Assembly (NCBI GenBank): GCA_964605645.1
Contig: CAZSDJ010000005.1
Location: 1 to 58,050 of the forward strand
Direction of reading: 5' to 3'
Length of the DNA stretch: 58,050 nt
Origin: PXAH01 sp964605645
Lineage (GTDB): Bacteria > Omnitrophota > Gorgyraeia > Duberdicusellales > 4484-171
How positions within the stretch are numbered: the stretch's first letter is position 1; each line of letters starts with the position of its first letter. The notes under the pieces are model-generated. The model had not been told where the DNA came from and did not search any database. It saw nothing but the letters and a program-made list of their open reading frames with translations. The position numbers were made by a program, and so were the translations under genes. Shown here in pieces: positions 25,074-33,280 of the stretch.

Positions 25074-26530
25074 ACGTGTTTTTCCCCTTTCATCGCGCCT
25101 TCTTCCCATTTCGTTACCCCTTGCATAACATCTTGAAAGCAAAGCTTAGCAAGCGGATCAAAATTACTAGTCATTATTCTTTGAATCCTTCCCGGCTTTG
25201 AATAAAATTCACGCATACACCAAGAACCTAACCTACCATAATCTTCAATCGATAAATGTTTAGTTGACATCACCGGATGAAGAAAATCCCATTTTAGAAA
25301 ATCAATATCATCAGGATTTAATTCTCCCCGCTTGACTCTTTGGCGCCAAATCGGTGAATTAGGAGCAGGGGTTACATAGCCAATCCAAAGAATGTCAGGA
25401 TCTACTAAATCCGTGAATTCATATCTACTTTTAATTTTGGCCTCAGTATCTTCGTCAAACCCCATCATAATATCAGCAACAATAGCTATATCTTGACTTC
25501 TTAAGATATCAATTGTTTTCTTAATTTGTTCAATAGTGATTCCTTTTGCAATTTGTTTTAATTCTTCTTTGGTAGTCACCTCGATCCCAAAAACTCCCAT
25601 AAACAAGCCGGACTTTTTCATCAGCGGTAAAATTTGCTCACAGTTAGTCCAATCTATTGCTCGCCCTAGAGATACCCATTTTATGGGATTTTCTTTTTCT
25701 AATTTTATTTTACAAAATTTTTCAACTCTCTCTGGGTCAACATTAAAATTATCATCTTGGATTACAACAACTTTTACCCCATACCGGTGGTGGAGGACTT
25801 CCAATTCTTCCATTACCCTTTCTGGTGATTTAGCCCGCCAACTTAGAAAATCTTCAGGGTGCCTGGGGTCATATTGATCCCACTCATAACAAAATGTACA
25901 AGCAGAAGGACAGCCGCGCGAAGTCACCATTTCCACAAATGGCTTCCAATGAGTATGGCCAACATATTTTTCCATAGGAAATAAGTCATAAGCCGGTAAG
26001 GGAAGGGAGTCTAAATCTTTTTGCAAGGTTCGATGTGGGCCTAATACGGCTTTTCCGTTTTCACGAGAAGCAACTCCTGCTATTTCAGTAACAGTTTGTC
26101 CTTTTTCAATCGCTGCCAATAAATCACAAAATGCTTCTTCTTCGGCCATAACTACATAATCAATAAAAGGATATTTATCAAGAGAATATTGAGGCATTGA
26201 TGAAAACCAAAGCCCTCCCAATATTATCTTTGCATTCGGTAAAATATTTTTTATCCCTTCGGCTGTTTTTAGGAAATAGTGGATAATACCAAATCCTCCA
26301 TAAGAATGAAGCATATCTCCAATTACTACTACCTCCGGATTTTTTTCTTTAATCATCTCAAACATTTGATCCATCTCTATCTCATGGGCTCGGCAATCAA
26401 GAACTTCTAAATTTTTAAACCCTTTTTCTCGGACAAATGCCGCCCACTGGGCATAAAGCTGGTTAGGCCCGAGATGTTTTCCGTGAGTAGCCCAAGCTCC
26501 TAATTTCGGTGTAACAAATAATACATTCAT
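25070..26530 (-). CDS. B12-binding-domain radical SAM protein (BchE-like class)
   Basis: This is a 486-residue protein with an N-terminal cobalamin-binding Rossmann domain (residues 1-150; GDMLHSYGG stands where base-off B12 binders have DxHxxG) and a radical SAM core with C207, C211 and C214 in TSRGCPSACTFCYEW. A C-terminal helical region (to 486) resembles BchE-type proteins. Such enzymes methylate unactivated carbons or catalyse oxygen-independent ring closure. Its SAM cleavage would yield 5'-deoxyadenosine or S-adenosylhomocysteine. It follows an AAAGGAGG ribosome site after the GxxExxY/repeat insertion and is translationally coupled to the amidohydrolase. I infer a tailoring role on the polyketide; the product is unknown. 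Confidence 0.82.
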   Translation of the reverse strand: MNVLFVTPKLGAWATHGKHLGPNQLYAQWAAFVREKGFKNLEVLDCRAHEIEMDQMFEMIKEKNPEVVVIGDMLHSYGGFGIIHYFLKTAEGIKNILPNAKIILGGLWFSSMPQYSLDKYPFIDYVVMAEEEAFCDLLAAIEKGQTVTEIAGVASRENGKAVLGPHRTLQKDLDSLPLPAYDLFPMEKYVGHTHWKPFVEMVTSRGCPSACTFCYEWDQYDPRHPEDFLSWRAKSPERVMEELEVLHHRYGVKVVVIQDDNFNVDPERVEKFCKIKLEKENPIKWVSLGRAIDWTNCEQILPLMKKSGLFMGVFGIEVTTKEELKQIAKGITIEQIKKTIDILRSQDIAIVADIMMGFDEDTEAKIKSRYEFTDLVDPDILWIGYVTPAPNSPIWRQRVKRGELNPDDIDFLKWDFLHPVMSTKHLSIEDYGRLGSWCMREFYSKPGRIQRIMTSNFDPLAKLCFQDVMQGVTKWEEGAMKGEKHV

Positions 26531-26543
26531 TTTTCCTCCTTTT

Positions 26544-27046
26544 TAAACGCAAATAAACGCTAATATAGTTAATACGCTAGCTTGAAATACTAATAAACGC
26601 TAATTCTTTTTAGCCGCTTTTTCGTATATCCGCCGTCTTATATCAATTTTACTACTACCAAAATTAATAATATATCCTAATTTATATTTTGTCCCTTTAA
26701 GATAATTGTAAAGTTGTGATTCATGAATTTTTGGCATAAATTCTACTGATTTTAACTCAATTATAATTTTATCATCTACTACAAAATCAGGAACATAAAA
26801 CCCTACTCTTTTATCTTTATAAAATATTGGCAATCTAGGTTGATTTTCAAAATTAATATTTTTTCTTTTAAACTCTATATTTAAAGAATTTTGATATATA
26901 GATTCTTTAAACCCTGATCCAATTTTATTATAAACTTCATAGATACAACCTACAATTTTATAAGATAACTCTTTATATAATATACTTTTCTTAATTTTTT
27001 CCATTCGCGTTCTTTTGCGTCTTTCATTCGCGTTCTTTCGCGTTTT
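26544..27046. repeat. AACGCGAATAAACGC repeat split by the GxxExxY gene
   Basis: The left arm (26544-26605; AAACGCAAATAAACGC and AATAAACGCTAATT words) and the right arm (27005-27046; TTCGCGTTC, TTGCGTC, TTCGCGTTCTTTCGCGTTTT) are the two halves of the intact hairpin elements at 31848-31923 and 33193-33280. Here the GxxExxY ORF lies between the halves. Its stop TAG is inside the left arm (GCTAATT complement) and its ATG is at the inner edge of the right arm. The right arm also encodes the last residues of the preceding SDR gene. Confidence 0.75.
26600..27004 (-). CDS. GxxExxY family protein (PD-(D/E)XK nuclease-like fold)
   Basis: This 134-residue protein has the name-giving motif GSGFKESIY (residues 27-35). 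A nuclease-like core follows: VPDFVVDDKIIIELKSVEFM (D, E-x-K) and HESQLYNYLKGTKYKLGYIINFG. Proteins of this family are scattered through uncultured and environmental bacteria, with no assigned function that I know of. The PD-ExK-like residues suggest DNA cleavage. It interrupts an otherwise biosynthetic operon and is exactly enclosed by the halves of a dispersed palindromic repeat, so it is probably mobile cargo and not a polyketide enzyme. Confidence 0.8.
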   Translation of the reverse strand: MEKIKKSILYKELSYKIVGCIYEVYNKIGSGFKESIYQNSLNIEFKRKNINFENQPRLPIFYKDKRVGFYVPDFVVDDKIIIELKSVEFMPKIHESQLYNYLKGTKYKLGYIINFGSSKIDIRRRIYEKAAKKN

Positions 27047-27800
27047 CAGGGTGATCCTGCTTAAATGGAATCACTGGTTTTGTCCAAGGTGTTTGCTGAT
27101 TAATCACTGCCAATTCTAAAGGATTAGTGTTTTTTGGCTGCCCTAATGCAAATAAAACCGTATCTGCTACTGCCTTTGGTTCAATCAACCGGTCTTCGGT
27201 TATATTTTTTAATTTTCCCGTTAAAGGGGTCCGAGTTACACCGGGAAAAATTGAAGTAACCTTGATCCCAAAATCACGCATTTCCCAAAAAAGGCCTTTA
27301 GCAAAAGCTCGTAATGCTACTTTTAAGGAAGTATAGACTATGAAATTTCTGGGCGGCGGATCAACCATCACCGAACCAGAAGTAATATTTACAATATGGC
27401 CAGAATTATTTTCTTTCATAATTGGCACAACTAATCTTGATAACATTACATAACTATAATAATTAGTCCAGATAATTTTTTCAATATCTCCAACCGGTTG
27501 ATTCCAAAAAGGATGCTGGCTAGATACCCCGGCTCCATTGATTAAAATATCAATTTTCCCAAACTTATCTTTTGTTTTATTAATTAAATTTTCTAAATTT
27601 TCTTTTTTTGTAACATCACACCTAACAGTTAATATCTCTGTTTTATCTGAAAATTCTTCTTCTAATGATTTTAATTTTTCTTCCCGGCGGCCCGCTAGTA
27701 CAAGTTTTATTTTTTTACTAGCTAATCCTTCTACTATATTTCTACCAATCCCTCCTGTTGCTCCGGTTACAATTGCAATTTTACCTTTTAAACTAACCAT
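27024..27800 (-). CDS. SDR family oxidoreductase (probable polyketide ketoreductase)
   Basis: This classical short-chain dehydrogenase (258 residues) has the cofactor motif TGATGGIG (12-19), NGAG near 88-91, and the catalytic Ser (NITSGS, about 141-143), Y156 and K160. The ATG at 27800 has GGGAGGG seven bases upstream and overlaps the MFS stop by 8 bases; an upstream codon in frame is not needed. Position in the cluster suggests ketoreduction of the nascent polyketide or a tailoring reduction. The last residues (NAKERE and stop TGA) are encoded by the inserted intergenic repeat, so the native C-terminus has been replaced. Confidence 0.85.
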   Translation of the reverse strand: MVSLKGKIAIVTGATGGIGRNIVEGLASKKIKLVLAGRREEKLKSLEEEFSDKTEILTVRCDVTKKENLENLINKTKDKFGKIDILINGAGVSSQHPFWNQPVGDIEKIIWTNYYSYVMLSRLVVPIMKENNSGHIVNITSGSVMVDPPPRNFIVYTSLKVALRAFAKGLFWEMRDFGIKVTSIFPGVTRTPLTGKLKNITEDRLIEPKAVADTVLFALGQPKNTNPLELAVINQQTPWTKPVIPFKQDHPENAKERE

Positions 27801-28953
27801 TTTTTCCCTCCCATTCAACAGATTTACTCACTATTAAAGTTTTTTTAATTAAAAATGCAATGATCAAAATTAAAATTCCCACAATTATAAAATGAACGGA
27901 AAAACCAAATTTAGCGATTGCTTGCCCTCCTAAATAAGTTCCGATACCGCCGGAGACAAAACGCAGGGAACTATTTAAACTGGAAGCATCTCTTAAATAT
28001 TTATCAGGCAGTCCCGTTAAATATGATGATAATCCGACATGATTAAAAGCCCAACCCAACCCCCAAAAAATAATCAGAAAAAATATAGCTTGCGGCATCC
28101 CCGTCATTAAAGAAAAGATTAGAAATAATACCATACTCAACAATCCTAGGGAAGCAATGTTTGATGACCCGAAACGTGACGATAAAAATCCTCCGATACT
28201 CTCAGAAAAAATTGCCGCTATTGCGGAAAGAGTTAAAGCAGAACTTACCAAGAATTGGCTAAAATTATATTCTTTCGCTAAATAAACTCCCAGCCATTGA
28301 TGGATACTGTGATATAAAAAACTCAAAATAAAAATAAAAGAAAATAATTTTAAAGCGCTTTTATCTTTAAAAGTAGCTAAATAGCTGATTTTAAATTTAC
28401 CCCGAAAATCGATATCATCTAAATGTTTAATACCAAACAAACAAGCACCTATCCCTAATACAGCAGGGATTCCATAAATTAACCGCCACGGTAAAATCCC
28501 GCTTAAAAAAACACCTAAAAGCCCGGAACCAAATCCAATTGAAAAAAATAATCCAACATGCTTGGGGCGTTCTTTGCTATCACACTCTTTCCCGATTGTA
28601 ATTAAGCTTAAAGGGATAAGAGCGGAACCAAAGACCCCCATCCCCAACCGGCCGATAAATGCTGCTAATAAATTACGAGAAAGAGCAACTTCAAAAGCAG
28701 CAATTGAAAAAAAAGTTAAGCAAAAAAGCAAGATCCTTTTCACCGAAAATTTCCGGCTTAAAGGGCTCCAGATTAATGCACAAAGCCCATAAGGTAACAT
28801 ATAAATCCAAATCAATTTACCCACTTTAACCGGATTTTGGTTGAAATATTCTGCTAAAGTAGGTAAAAGCGCTGCTGTAGCCTGAACACTGAACGACAAA
28901 ATAAAAGCTAAACTGGATAAAAAAAGAAAAGTCTTTCTCTGAGTTTTAATCAT
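27793..28953 (-). CDS. MFS transporter (probable product exporter)
   Basis: This 386-residue protein has about 12 predicted transmembrane segments, an MFS loop-2-like SPLSRKFSVKRILLF (residues 63-77) and the internal pseudo-symmetry of major facilitator drug exporters (ESIGGFLSSRFGSSNIASLGLL in the second half). Its ATG shares a base with the aromatase/cyclase stop (TAATG) and its end overlaps the SDR gene, so it is firmly inside the operon. Export of, or self-resistance to, the polyketide is the reasonable role. Confidence 0.82.
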   Translation of the reverse strand: MIKTQRKTFLFLSSLAFILSFSVQATAALLPTLAEYFNQNPVKVGKLIWIYMLPYGLCALIWSPLSRKFSVKRILLFCLTFFSIAAFEVALSRNLLAAFIGRLGMGVFGSALIPLSLITIGKECDSKERPKHVGLFFSIGFGSGLLGVFLSGILPWRLIYGIPAVLGIGACLFGIKHLDDIDFRGKFKISYLATFKDKSALKLFSFIFILSFLYHSIHQWLGVYLAKEYNFSQFLVSSALTLSAIAAIFSESIGGFLSSRFGSSNIASLGLLSMVLFLIFSLMTGMPQAIFFLIIFWGLGWAFNHVGLSSYLTGLPDKYLRDASSLNSSLRFVSGGIGTYLGGQAIAKFGFSVHFIIVGILILIIAFLIKKTLIVSKSVEWEGKNG

Positions 28954-29390
28954 TATTGATTAGCTTCTTTTTCTATTGCTTCTTTAAAATTTTTTAAATT
29001 TTTTTGTGAATGTTGATTGATAATCTCTTCTACTTTTGGGTCACTAAATTTAGCTTTTTTATCCATAGTAAAATCTTGAATCCAAGTTATCTCAACCCCT
29101 TGATCAACTTCACGGTAAAGCCAAATTATTTTCATATATTGAAAAGGAAACTTTGGATCTTGTTTTTCCGCATAAGCAAACATATGTTCTTTAAACAGTA
29201 ACCGGTATGAAGTCCAGCTATTACCGTTCTGGTGGGTTAACTTAAAAGTAATTTTATTTCCTTCTTGCGAAATAACCTCTGAGCCGGTATACTCATCAAA
29301 TAATTCTTTCCAACGCGAAATATCATTACTAATATCAAAAACTTTACTATACGGTGCATTAATCACAATTGAATTTACAGTATGAGCCAT
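28953..29390 (-). CDS. WhiE/TcmN-like polyketide aromatase/cyclase (SRPBCC fold)
   Basis: This 145-residue START/SRPBCC protein strongly resembles single-domain aromatase/cyclases of type II PKS systems. Recognisable segments are the start MAHTVNSIVINAPYSKVFDI, NDISRWKELFDEYTGSEV (16-40), IIWLYREVDQGVEITWIQDFTM (about 88-110) and the helix with NQHSQKNLKNFKEAIE. These enzymes bind the poly-beta-ketone in a hydrophobic pocket and direct first-ring closure and aromatisation. Its presence with KS-alpha, KS-beta and ACP is the strongest sign of an aromatic polyketide product. Confidence 0.85.
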   Translation of the reverse strand: MAHTVNSIVINAPYSKVFDISNDISRWKELFDEYTGSEVISQEGNKITFKLTHQNGNSWTSYRLLFKEHMFAYAEKQDPKFPFQYMKIIWLYREVDQGVEITWIQDFTMDKKAKFSDPKVEEIINQHSQKNLKNFKEAIEKEANQ

Positions 29391-29410
29391 GTCAAACCTC
29401 CTCTTTGTTT

Positions 29411-29470
29411 AAAATCCTAAACTCTAAATCCTAAATCCTAAATAAACCTAAAATCTAAAAACTTCAAATC
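29411..29470. repeat. AAATCCTAAACTC word repeat between two cyclase genes
   Basis: Degenerate copies of a 7-base word (AATCCTA, ACTCTAA, AATCCTA, AAACCTA, AATCTAA) stand in tandem upstream of the aromatase/cyclase gene. A weak complement (TTTAGAATTT) follows at 29495-29504. It is the same type of low-complexity spacer as elsewhere in the window and separates two otherwise tightly packed operon parts. Confidence 0.5.
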
Positions 29471-29510
29471 CAAAACAAAAAATATTAATTTTAATTTAGA
29501 ATTTCTCCTG

Positions 29511-30314
29511 CTAATTATCAATCACTGCTACTGCCCTCGCCCAGGCAGCACCGGTTTTTCTGATTCTAACCGGAAAACAAATTACTTTAAATCCATAATC
29601 AGGTAATTTATCTAAATTAGCAAGCCTTTCAATATGGATAAATTCTCTATCCCTTCCATGAAAATGAGCCGGCCAAAGAAATTTTGCTTCTTTTTTTTCT
29701 AAAAAATACTTCATCATGAATTTATAAGGCCGGTCAATACCCATTGTATCAACACCAAACACTTTTATCCCGTTATCTAACAAATAATCTATAGCTGATA
29801 TATCAATCCCGGGGTAATCAGAAAAATATTCCGGGCCGCCGAATAATTTGTCAGAACCGGTATAAAGTAAAACTATCTGTAACGGCTTTAAGGTATGATT
29901 TATTTTTTCTAAACCTTGCTTGAGGTCTTTACCGGTTATTACCTCTTCTTTTTTCTTGTCAGTTAAATCTATCTTAACAGCATCTTTATAACATAATTCT
30001 AAAGGTATCTGATCGGCAGTTTTTGATGGTTTGCCCTCGCAGCTACTGCCGTAATGATAAGAATAATCCAGGTGAGTTCCGCTGTGAACTGAAGAATAAA
30101 CCATCTCCAGTGAAAGAAATTCGCCATTGGGAAGTTGTTCTTTTTTAATTATTCGTTTACCATCTTGATAATCTTGTTGTCCTTCGGGAGTTCGAGACAT
30201 TATCACTTTATTTACTTTCTCTACTCCTTCCTTATGTGAAGTACGTTCTATCCTTAAGGGGTGAACCTCAAAAGCTTGATCATCAATTGGTAGACTTAAA
30301 TCTATTAAATTCAT
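29511..30314 (-). CDS. cyclase family protein (kynurenine formamidase-like, PF04199)
   Basis: This 267-residue metal-dependent hydrolase-fold protein has the family motif HSGTHLDYSYH (residues 77-87), with HxGTHxD metal ligands, and PAHFHGRDREFIHIERLANLDKLP near the C-terminus. The family includes kynurenine formamidases and putative polyketide cyclases of actinomycetes. In this operon a second-ring cyclase or a thioester/amide-releasing hydrolase is plausible. I choose the ATG at 30314 over a TTG nine bases upstream; the ACP gene ends just before it. Confidence 0.78.
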   Translation of the reverse strand: MNLIDLSLPIDDQAFEVHPLRIERTSHKEGVEKVNKVIMSRTPEGQQDYQDGKRIIKKEQLPNGEFLSLEMVYSSVHSGTHLDYSYHYGSSCEGKPSKTADQIPLELCYKDAVKIDLTDKKKEEVITGKDLKQGLEKINHTLKPLQIVLLYTGSDKLFGGPEYFSDYPGIDISAIDYLLDNGIKVFGVDTMGIDRPYKFMMKYFLEKKEAKFLWPAHFHGRDREFIHIERLANLDKLPDYGFKVICFPVRIRKTGAAWARAVAVIDN

Positions 30315-30319
30315 AATTA

Positions 30320-30559
30320 TCAATTACCTTCTTTTTTTTGTTCAATTATTTTTACTATATCTTCTGGAATTGAATCTTTATTAACTTCATTAGCTTGAAT
30401 TTTGGTGCCAAAATGTTTTCCTAAGGCCACACAAACTTCAACCATCTCTGTAGAATCAACACCAATTGAATCATATAAATTCTTACCATCTTCTACTTCT
30501 TCAATCCCTACCTCTAAAGTATCTGCAATCACTTTTTTGACTTCCTCTTTTAAGTCCAT
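30320..30559 (-). CDS. acyl carrier protein of the type II PKS
   Basis: This is a 79-residue acidic four-helix carrier protein. The phosphopantetheine site is S36 in DSIGVDSTEMVEV, the PKS/FAS D-S-x context with Thr in place of Leu after Ser. It follows KS-beta by 32 bases, giving the canonical minimal-PKS order KS-alpha, KS-beta, ACP. No phosphopantetheinyl transferase or malonyl transferase gene lies in the cluster, so these are presumably borrowed from fatty acid synthesis. Confidence 0.9.
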   Translation of the reverse strand: MDLKEEVKKVIADTLEVGIEEVEDGKNLYDSIGVDSTEMVEVCVALGKHFGTKIQANEVNKDSIPEDIVKIIEQKKEGN

Positions 30560-30591
30560 CTTCCCTCCTTATAACTTTAAACTTTAAACCA

Positions 30592-31827
30592 TTAACCCTT
30601 TTCTACTGCTAATACCATATTTATTCCGCCGCGGCCCCGAGCAATAATTAAGGCCTTATCTATCTGTTTTTCTACTGATTTATTAGGGGTATAATTTAAG
30701 TCACAATAAGGATCCGGCATCGAATGATTAATCGTCGGTAAAACTAAGTTATTTTTCATGGAAAATAAAGTAGTAATTAAATCAATTGCAGTTTGGGCCC
30801 CCAATAAATTTCCATACATGCTTTTGGGTGCGCTTAAGGCTATTTGATTAATTTGATTGCCGAACACATTTTTTAAGGCCTTTGTTTCAAGATAGTCTCC
30901 AATTGTTGTAGATTCTGCATCTAAGCAGATATAATCTACATCTTTTTTTTGCCAGCCGGCATCGTTTAAGCATTGGCAAATAGCATATTCTAAATTTTCC
31001 GAATCAGGGCTATACCTTGCATAATGATAACCGTCGGAAGAAAAACCAATACCTTCTAAGTACCCATAAATTGGCACTTTCCTTTGCTCGGCTTGAGTTT
31101 GGCTCTCTAAAATAACTGTAGCGGCACCCTCGGCTAAAACTAAACCATCCCGATATAAATCATAAGGCTTATATGCTTCTTTGGGCCTGGTATTATTTTT
31201 TGATAAATCACCGCGGCAATTTGCCGAAAGTAAAGCGTAAGGAGTAATCGGTGCTTCCATCCCGCCGGCTACCACATAATCATTCTTTTTTTCTTTAATC
31301 GTTTTTGCTCCGTACCAAAGAGCCAAAGCTGAAGAGGCTTTGTCAGAAACCGTGGTTTTACTATAACCTTTAAAACCGTAGTAAATTGTAATTTGGCCCT
31401 GGGGAGCAGCCGGAAACCAAGCAGATGCCATGTAGGGAGAAATTCCTTCCCGGCCTTCAATATACATATCCCTTAATTCAGTTTCGGCAAAAAGCCAGCC
31501 TCCTAAAGCATTTCCCATAAATACGCCAACTCTTTCTTTGTCAATATCGTCCAACTTCATCTGAGAATCTATGATTGCCTGTTCTGAGGCAACAAGTGCC
31601 ATATGAGAAAAAATATCAATTTTTTTAGTTAATCTTTTGGAAAGATGTGTATAGTAATCAAGCTGGCCGACTTGCCCGGCAATCCGTGAAGGATAATTTT
31701 TTGAATCAAACCGATCAACTTCTTCAACAACAGATTTTTCTTTTTTTAAATTAGCCCAAAAAGTTTCTTTTTTTAGGCCGCACGGAGAAACAACCCCGGC
31801 TCCGGTTATGGCAACTTTTTCCTTCAT
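30592..31827 (-). CDS. KS-beta / chain-length-factor-like ketosynthase
   Basis: This 411-residue thiolase-fold ketosynthase homologue lacks the catalytic residues. Aligned with KS-alpha, the cysteine becomes K163 (TTVSDKASSALAL), the first His becomes D304 (ICLDAESTT) and the second His becomes N340 (KSMYGNLLGA). The segment AWFPAAPQGQITIYYGFKG (137-154) matches the chain-length-factor pattern WF-x5-GQISIRHGxxG. A chain length factor pairs with KS-alpha, shapes the cavity that sets polyketide length, and in classic cases decarboxylates malonyl-ACP using a Gln. The Lys at the cysteine site is unusual. Confidence 0.87.
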   Translation of the reverse strand: MKEKVAITGAGVVSPCGLKKETFWANLKKEKSVVEEVDRFDSKNYPSRIAGQVGQLDYYTHLSKRLTKKIDIFSHMALVASEQAIIDSQMKLDDIDKERVGVFMGNALGGWLFAETELRDMYIEGREGISPYMASAWFPAAPQGQITIYYGFKGYSKTTVSDKASSALALWYGAKTIKEKKNDYVVAGGMEAPITPYALLSANCRGDLSKNNTRPKEAYKPYDLYRDGLVLAEGAATVILESQTQAEQRKVPIYGYLEGIGFSSDGYHYARYSPDSENLEYAICQCLNDAGWQKKDVDYICLDAESTTIGDYLETKALKNVFGNQINQIALSAPKSMYGNLLGAQTAIDLITTLFSMKNNLVLPTINHSMPDPYCDLNYTPNKSVEKQIDKALIIARGRGGINMVLAVEKG

Positions 31828-31847
31828 TTATAAAACTCCTTATTTAT

Positions 31848-31923
31848 AACGCGAATAAACGCAATTTTTTAACAAATAAACGCAATTTTTTTTCGCGTCT
31901 TCGATTCGCGTTTTTTCGCGTTC
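31848..31923. repeat. intact AACGCGAATAAACGC palindromic intergenic element
   Basis: Between KS-alpha and KS-beta lies a complete element without cargo. AACGCGAATAAACGC (31848-31862) and a second AACAAATAAACGCAA unit form the left half, and TTCGCGTC, GATTCGCG and TTTTTTCGCGTTC form the right half. The terminal units are near-perfect inverted repeats, so the transcript could fold as a long hairpin. The element begins three bases after the KS-alpha stop. It serves as the empty counterpart for the GxxExxY-bearing copy at 26.5-27 kb. Confidence 0.75.
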
Positions 31924-31925
31924 TT

Positions 31926-33173
31926 TTATTTCCACTTTTTAAATACAATAGCTGAATGAATCCCCGAAAAACCACTACTTGTTTTTAATATATATTCCGG
32001 CATTAATTTTATTTTTTTATTAGGGATATAATTTAGATCACATTTTGGATCAGGCTCTTCTTGGTTTATTGTAGGAGGAAGATAGCCTTTCTCAAACGCC
32101 ATACAACACAATACACTTTCAATTGTATTAGCTGCAGCTAAAGGATGGCCGACCATAGACTTAATTGAGCTAATTGGGATCTGATAAGCAAGTTCTTTAA
32201 AAACTTTTTTATAAGCATCTGTTTCAAAAACATCATTTTGGCGAGTCGAAGATCCATGAGCATTAATATAGTTAATTTCTTTCTTGGCTATTTTCGCCTC
32301 TTTGATAGCTTGCTCCATAGAAAGGGCCATCGGGCGTCCATCCGGCGGTAAATCAGTCATATGATAAGCATTGCAAGTGGTTCCAAATCCTTTTACTTCT
32401 GCATAAATATGAGCACCTCGTTTCTGAGCATGTTCTAATTCTTCCATGATTAAAATTCCAGCTGCTTCTGAAATCACAAAACCATTGCGCTTGTTGTCAA
32501 AAGGGCGGCTTGCTTGATGCGGCTCTTGATTATTTTTAGCTAAAACATTAACAACATCAAAGGCACCAAAAGTAACCGGAGTAATCGGTGCTTCACTGGC
32601 TCCCGCTATCACTAAATCTTGCCGGCCTTCTTTTACTAATTCATAAGCAAAACCCAACGAATCAGTACCAGCAGTACAGCCGGTTGAAATTGTTGTATTG
32701 ATGCCTTGTGTCCCAAAAATTGCAGAAATTTCAGCACTTGGTGTATTGAACATTGCCGCATCATATAAATAAGGCCTTCCTTTCCGAGGATCAATCGGAT
32801 TCTTTCCCCAGTCGGTAACCAATAAAAATTCTTCTTCCATAAAACGGGTTCCGCAAATAGCATTTGCTAAAATAACGCCTGTTTTTTTTAAATTTAATTT
32901 TGATAAATCTATATTTGCATCCTGAACCGCTTGCTTGGCGGCAGCAATCCCAAATTGAACGTATCGATCCATCCGATAATGATCTTTAATCCCAAAATTT
33001 TCCGGATTAAAATTTAAGTCCTGAGAAGCAATTTTTGAATTAAATAAGCTTACATCAAAATTTTCTACTCGTTCGATGCAAGGCTTACCTTCAATTAAAT
33101 TATTATAAAATTCATTTTTATCTTCACCTGCAGCTGAAATAACTCCAATCCCTGTAATTACTACTCTTTTCAT
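31926..33173 (-). CDS. KS-alpha ketosynthase of a type II polyketide synthase
   Basis: This 415-residue condensing enzyme has the full catalytic set: C166 in STGCTAGTDSLGFA, H306 in INAHGSSTRQND, K338 and H343 in SIKSMVGHPLAAANTIE. The segments FGTTCNAYHMTDLPPDG (263-279) and NAHGSSTRQNDVFET are more typical of aromatic type II PKS KS-alpha than of FabF. It extends the polyketide chain by decarboxylative Claisen condensation as a heterodimer with the KS-beta encoded next. It lies centrally in the operon, flanked on both sides by AACGCGAATAAACGC elements. Confidence 0.9.
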   Translation of the reverse strand: MKRVVITGIGVISAAGEDKNEFYNNLIEGKPCIERVENFDVSLFNSKIASQDLNFNPENFGIKDHYRMDRYVQFGIAAAKQAVQDANIDLSKLNLKKTGVILANAICGTRFMEEEFLLVTDWGKNPIDPRKGRPYLYDAAMFNTPSAEISAIFGTQGINTTISTGCTAGTDSLGFAYELVKEGRQDLVIAGASEAPITPVTFGAFDVVNVLAKNNQEPHQASRPFDNKRNGFVISEAAGILIMEELEHAQKRGAHIYAEVKGFGTTCNAYHMTDLPPDGRPMALSMEQAIKEAKIAKKEINYINAHGSSTRQNDVFETDAYKKVFKELAYQIPISSIKSMVGHPLAAANTIESVLCCMAFEKGYLPPTINQEEPDPKCDLNYIPNKKIKLMPEYILKTSSGFSGIHSAIVFKKWK

Positions 33174-33192
33174 TTTTTATACCTTCCTTTAT

Positions 33193-33280
33193 AACGCGAA
33201 TAAACGCTGATTCTCAACAAATAAACGCTAATTTTATTCGCGTTATTTCGCATCTATTCATTCGCGTTCTTTCGCATCTT
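33193..33280. repeat. AACGCGAATAAACGC palindromic element upstream of KS-alpha
   Basis: A second cargo-free copy has left half AACGCGAATAAACGCTGATT and AACAAATAAACGCTAATT and right half TTCGCGTTATTTCGCATC, ATTCGCGTTCTTTCGCATC. The right part extends into the end of the TIGR04076-type gene and supplies its last codons (DAKERE and the stop TGA). The left half is nearly identical to 4474-4515 and similar to 31848-31890. Confidence 0.75.

Noticed and set aside
30592..33173. The two ketosynthases as a fatty acid synthase (FabF pair)
   Set aside because: KS-alpha has CNAYHMT and other type II PKS segments, the partner has lost all catalytic residues, and an aromatase/cyclase is in the same operon.
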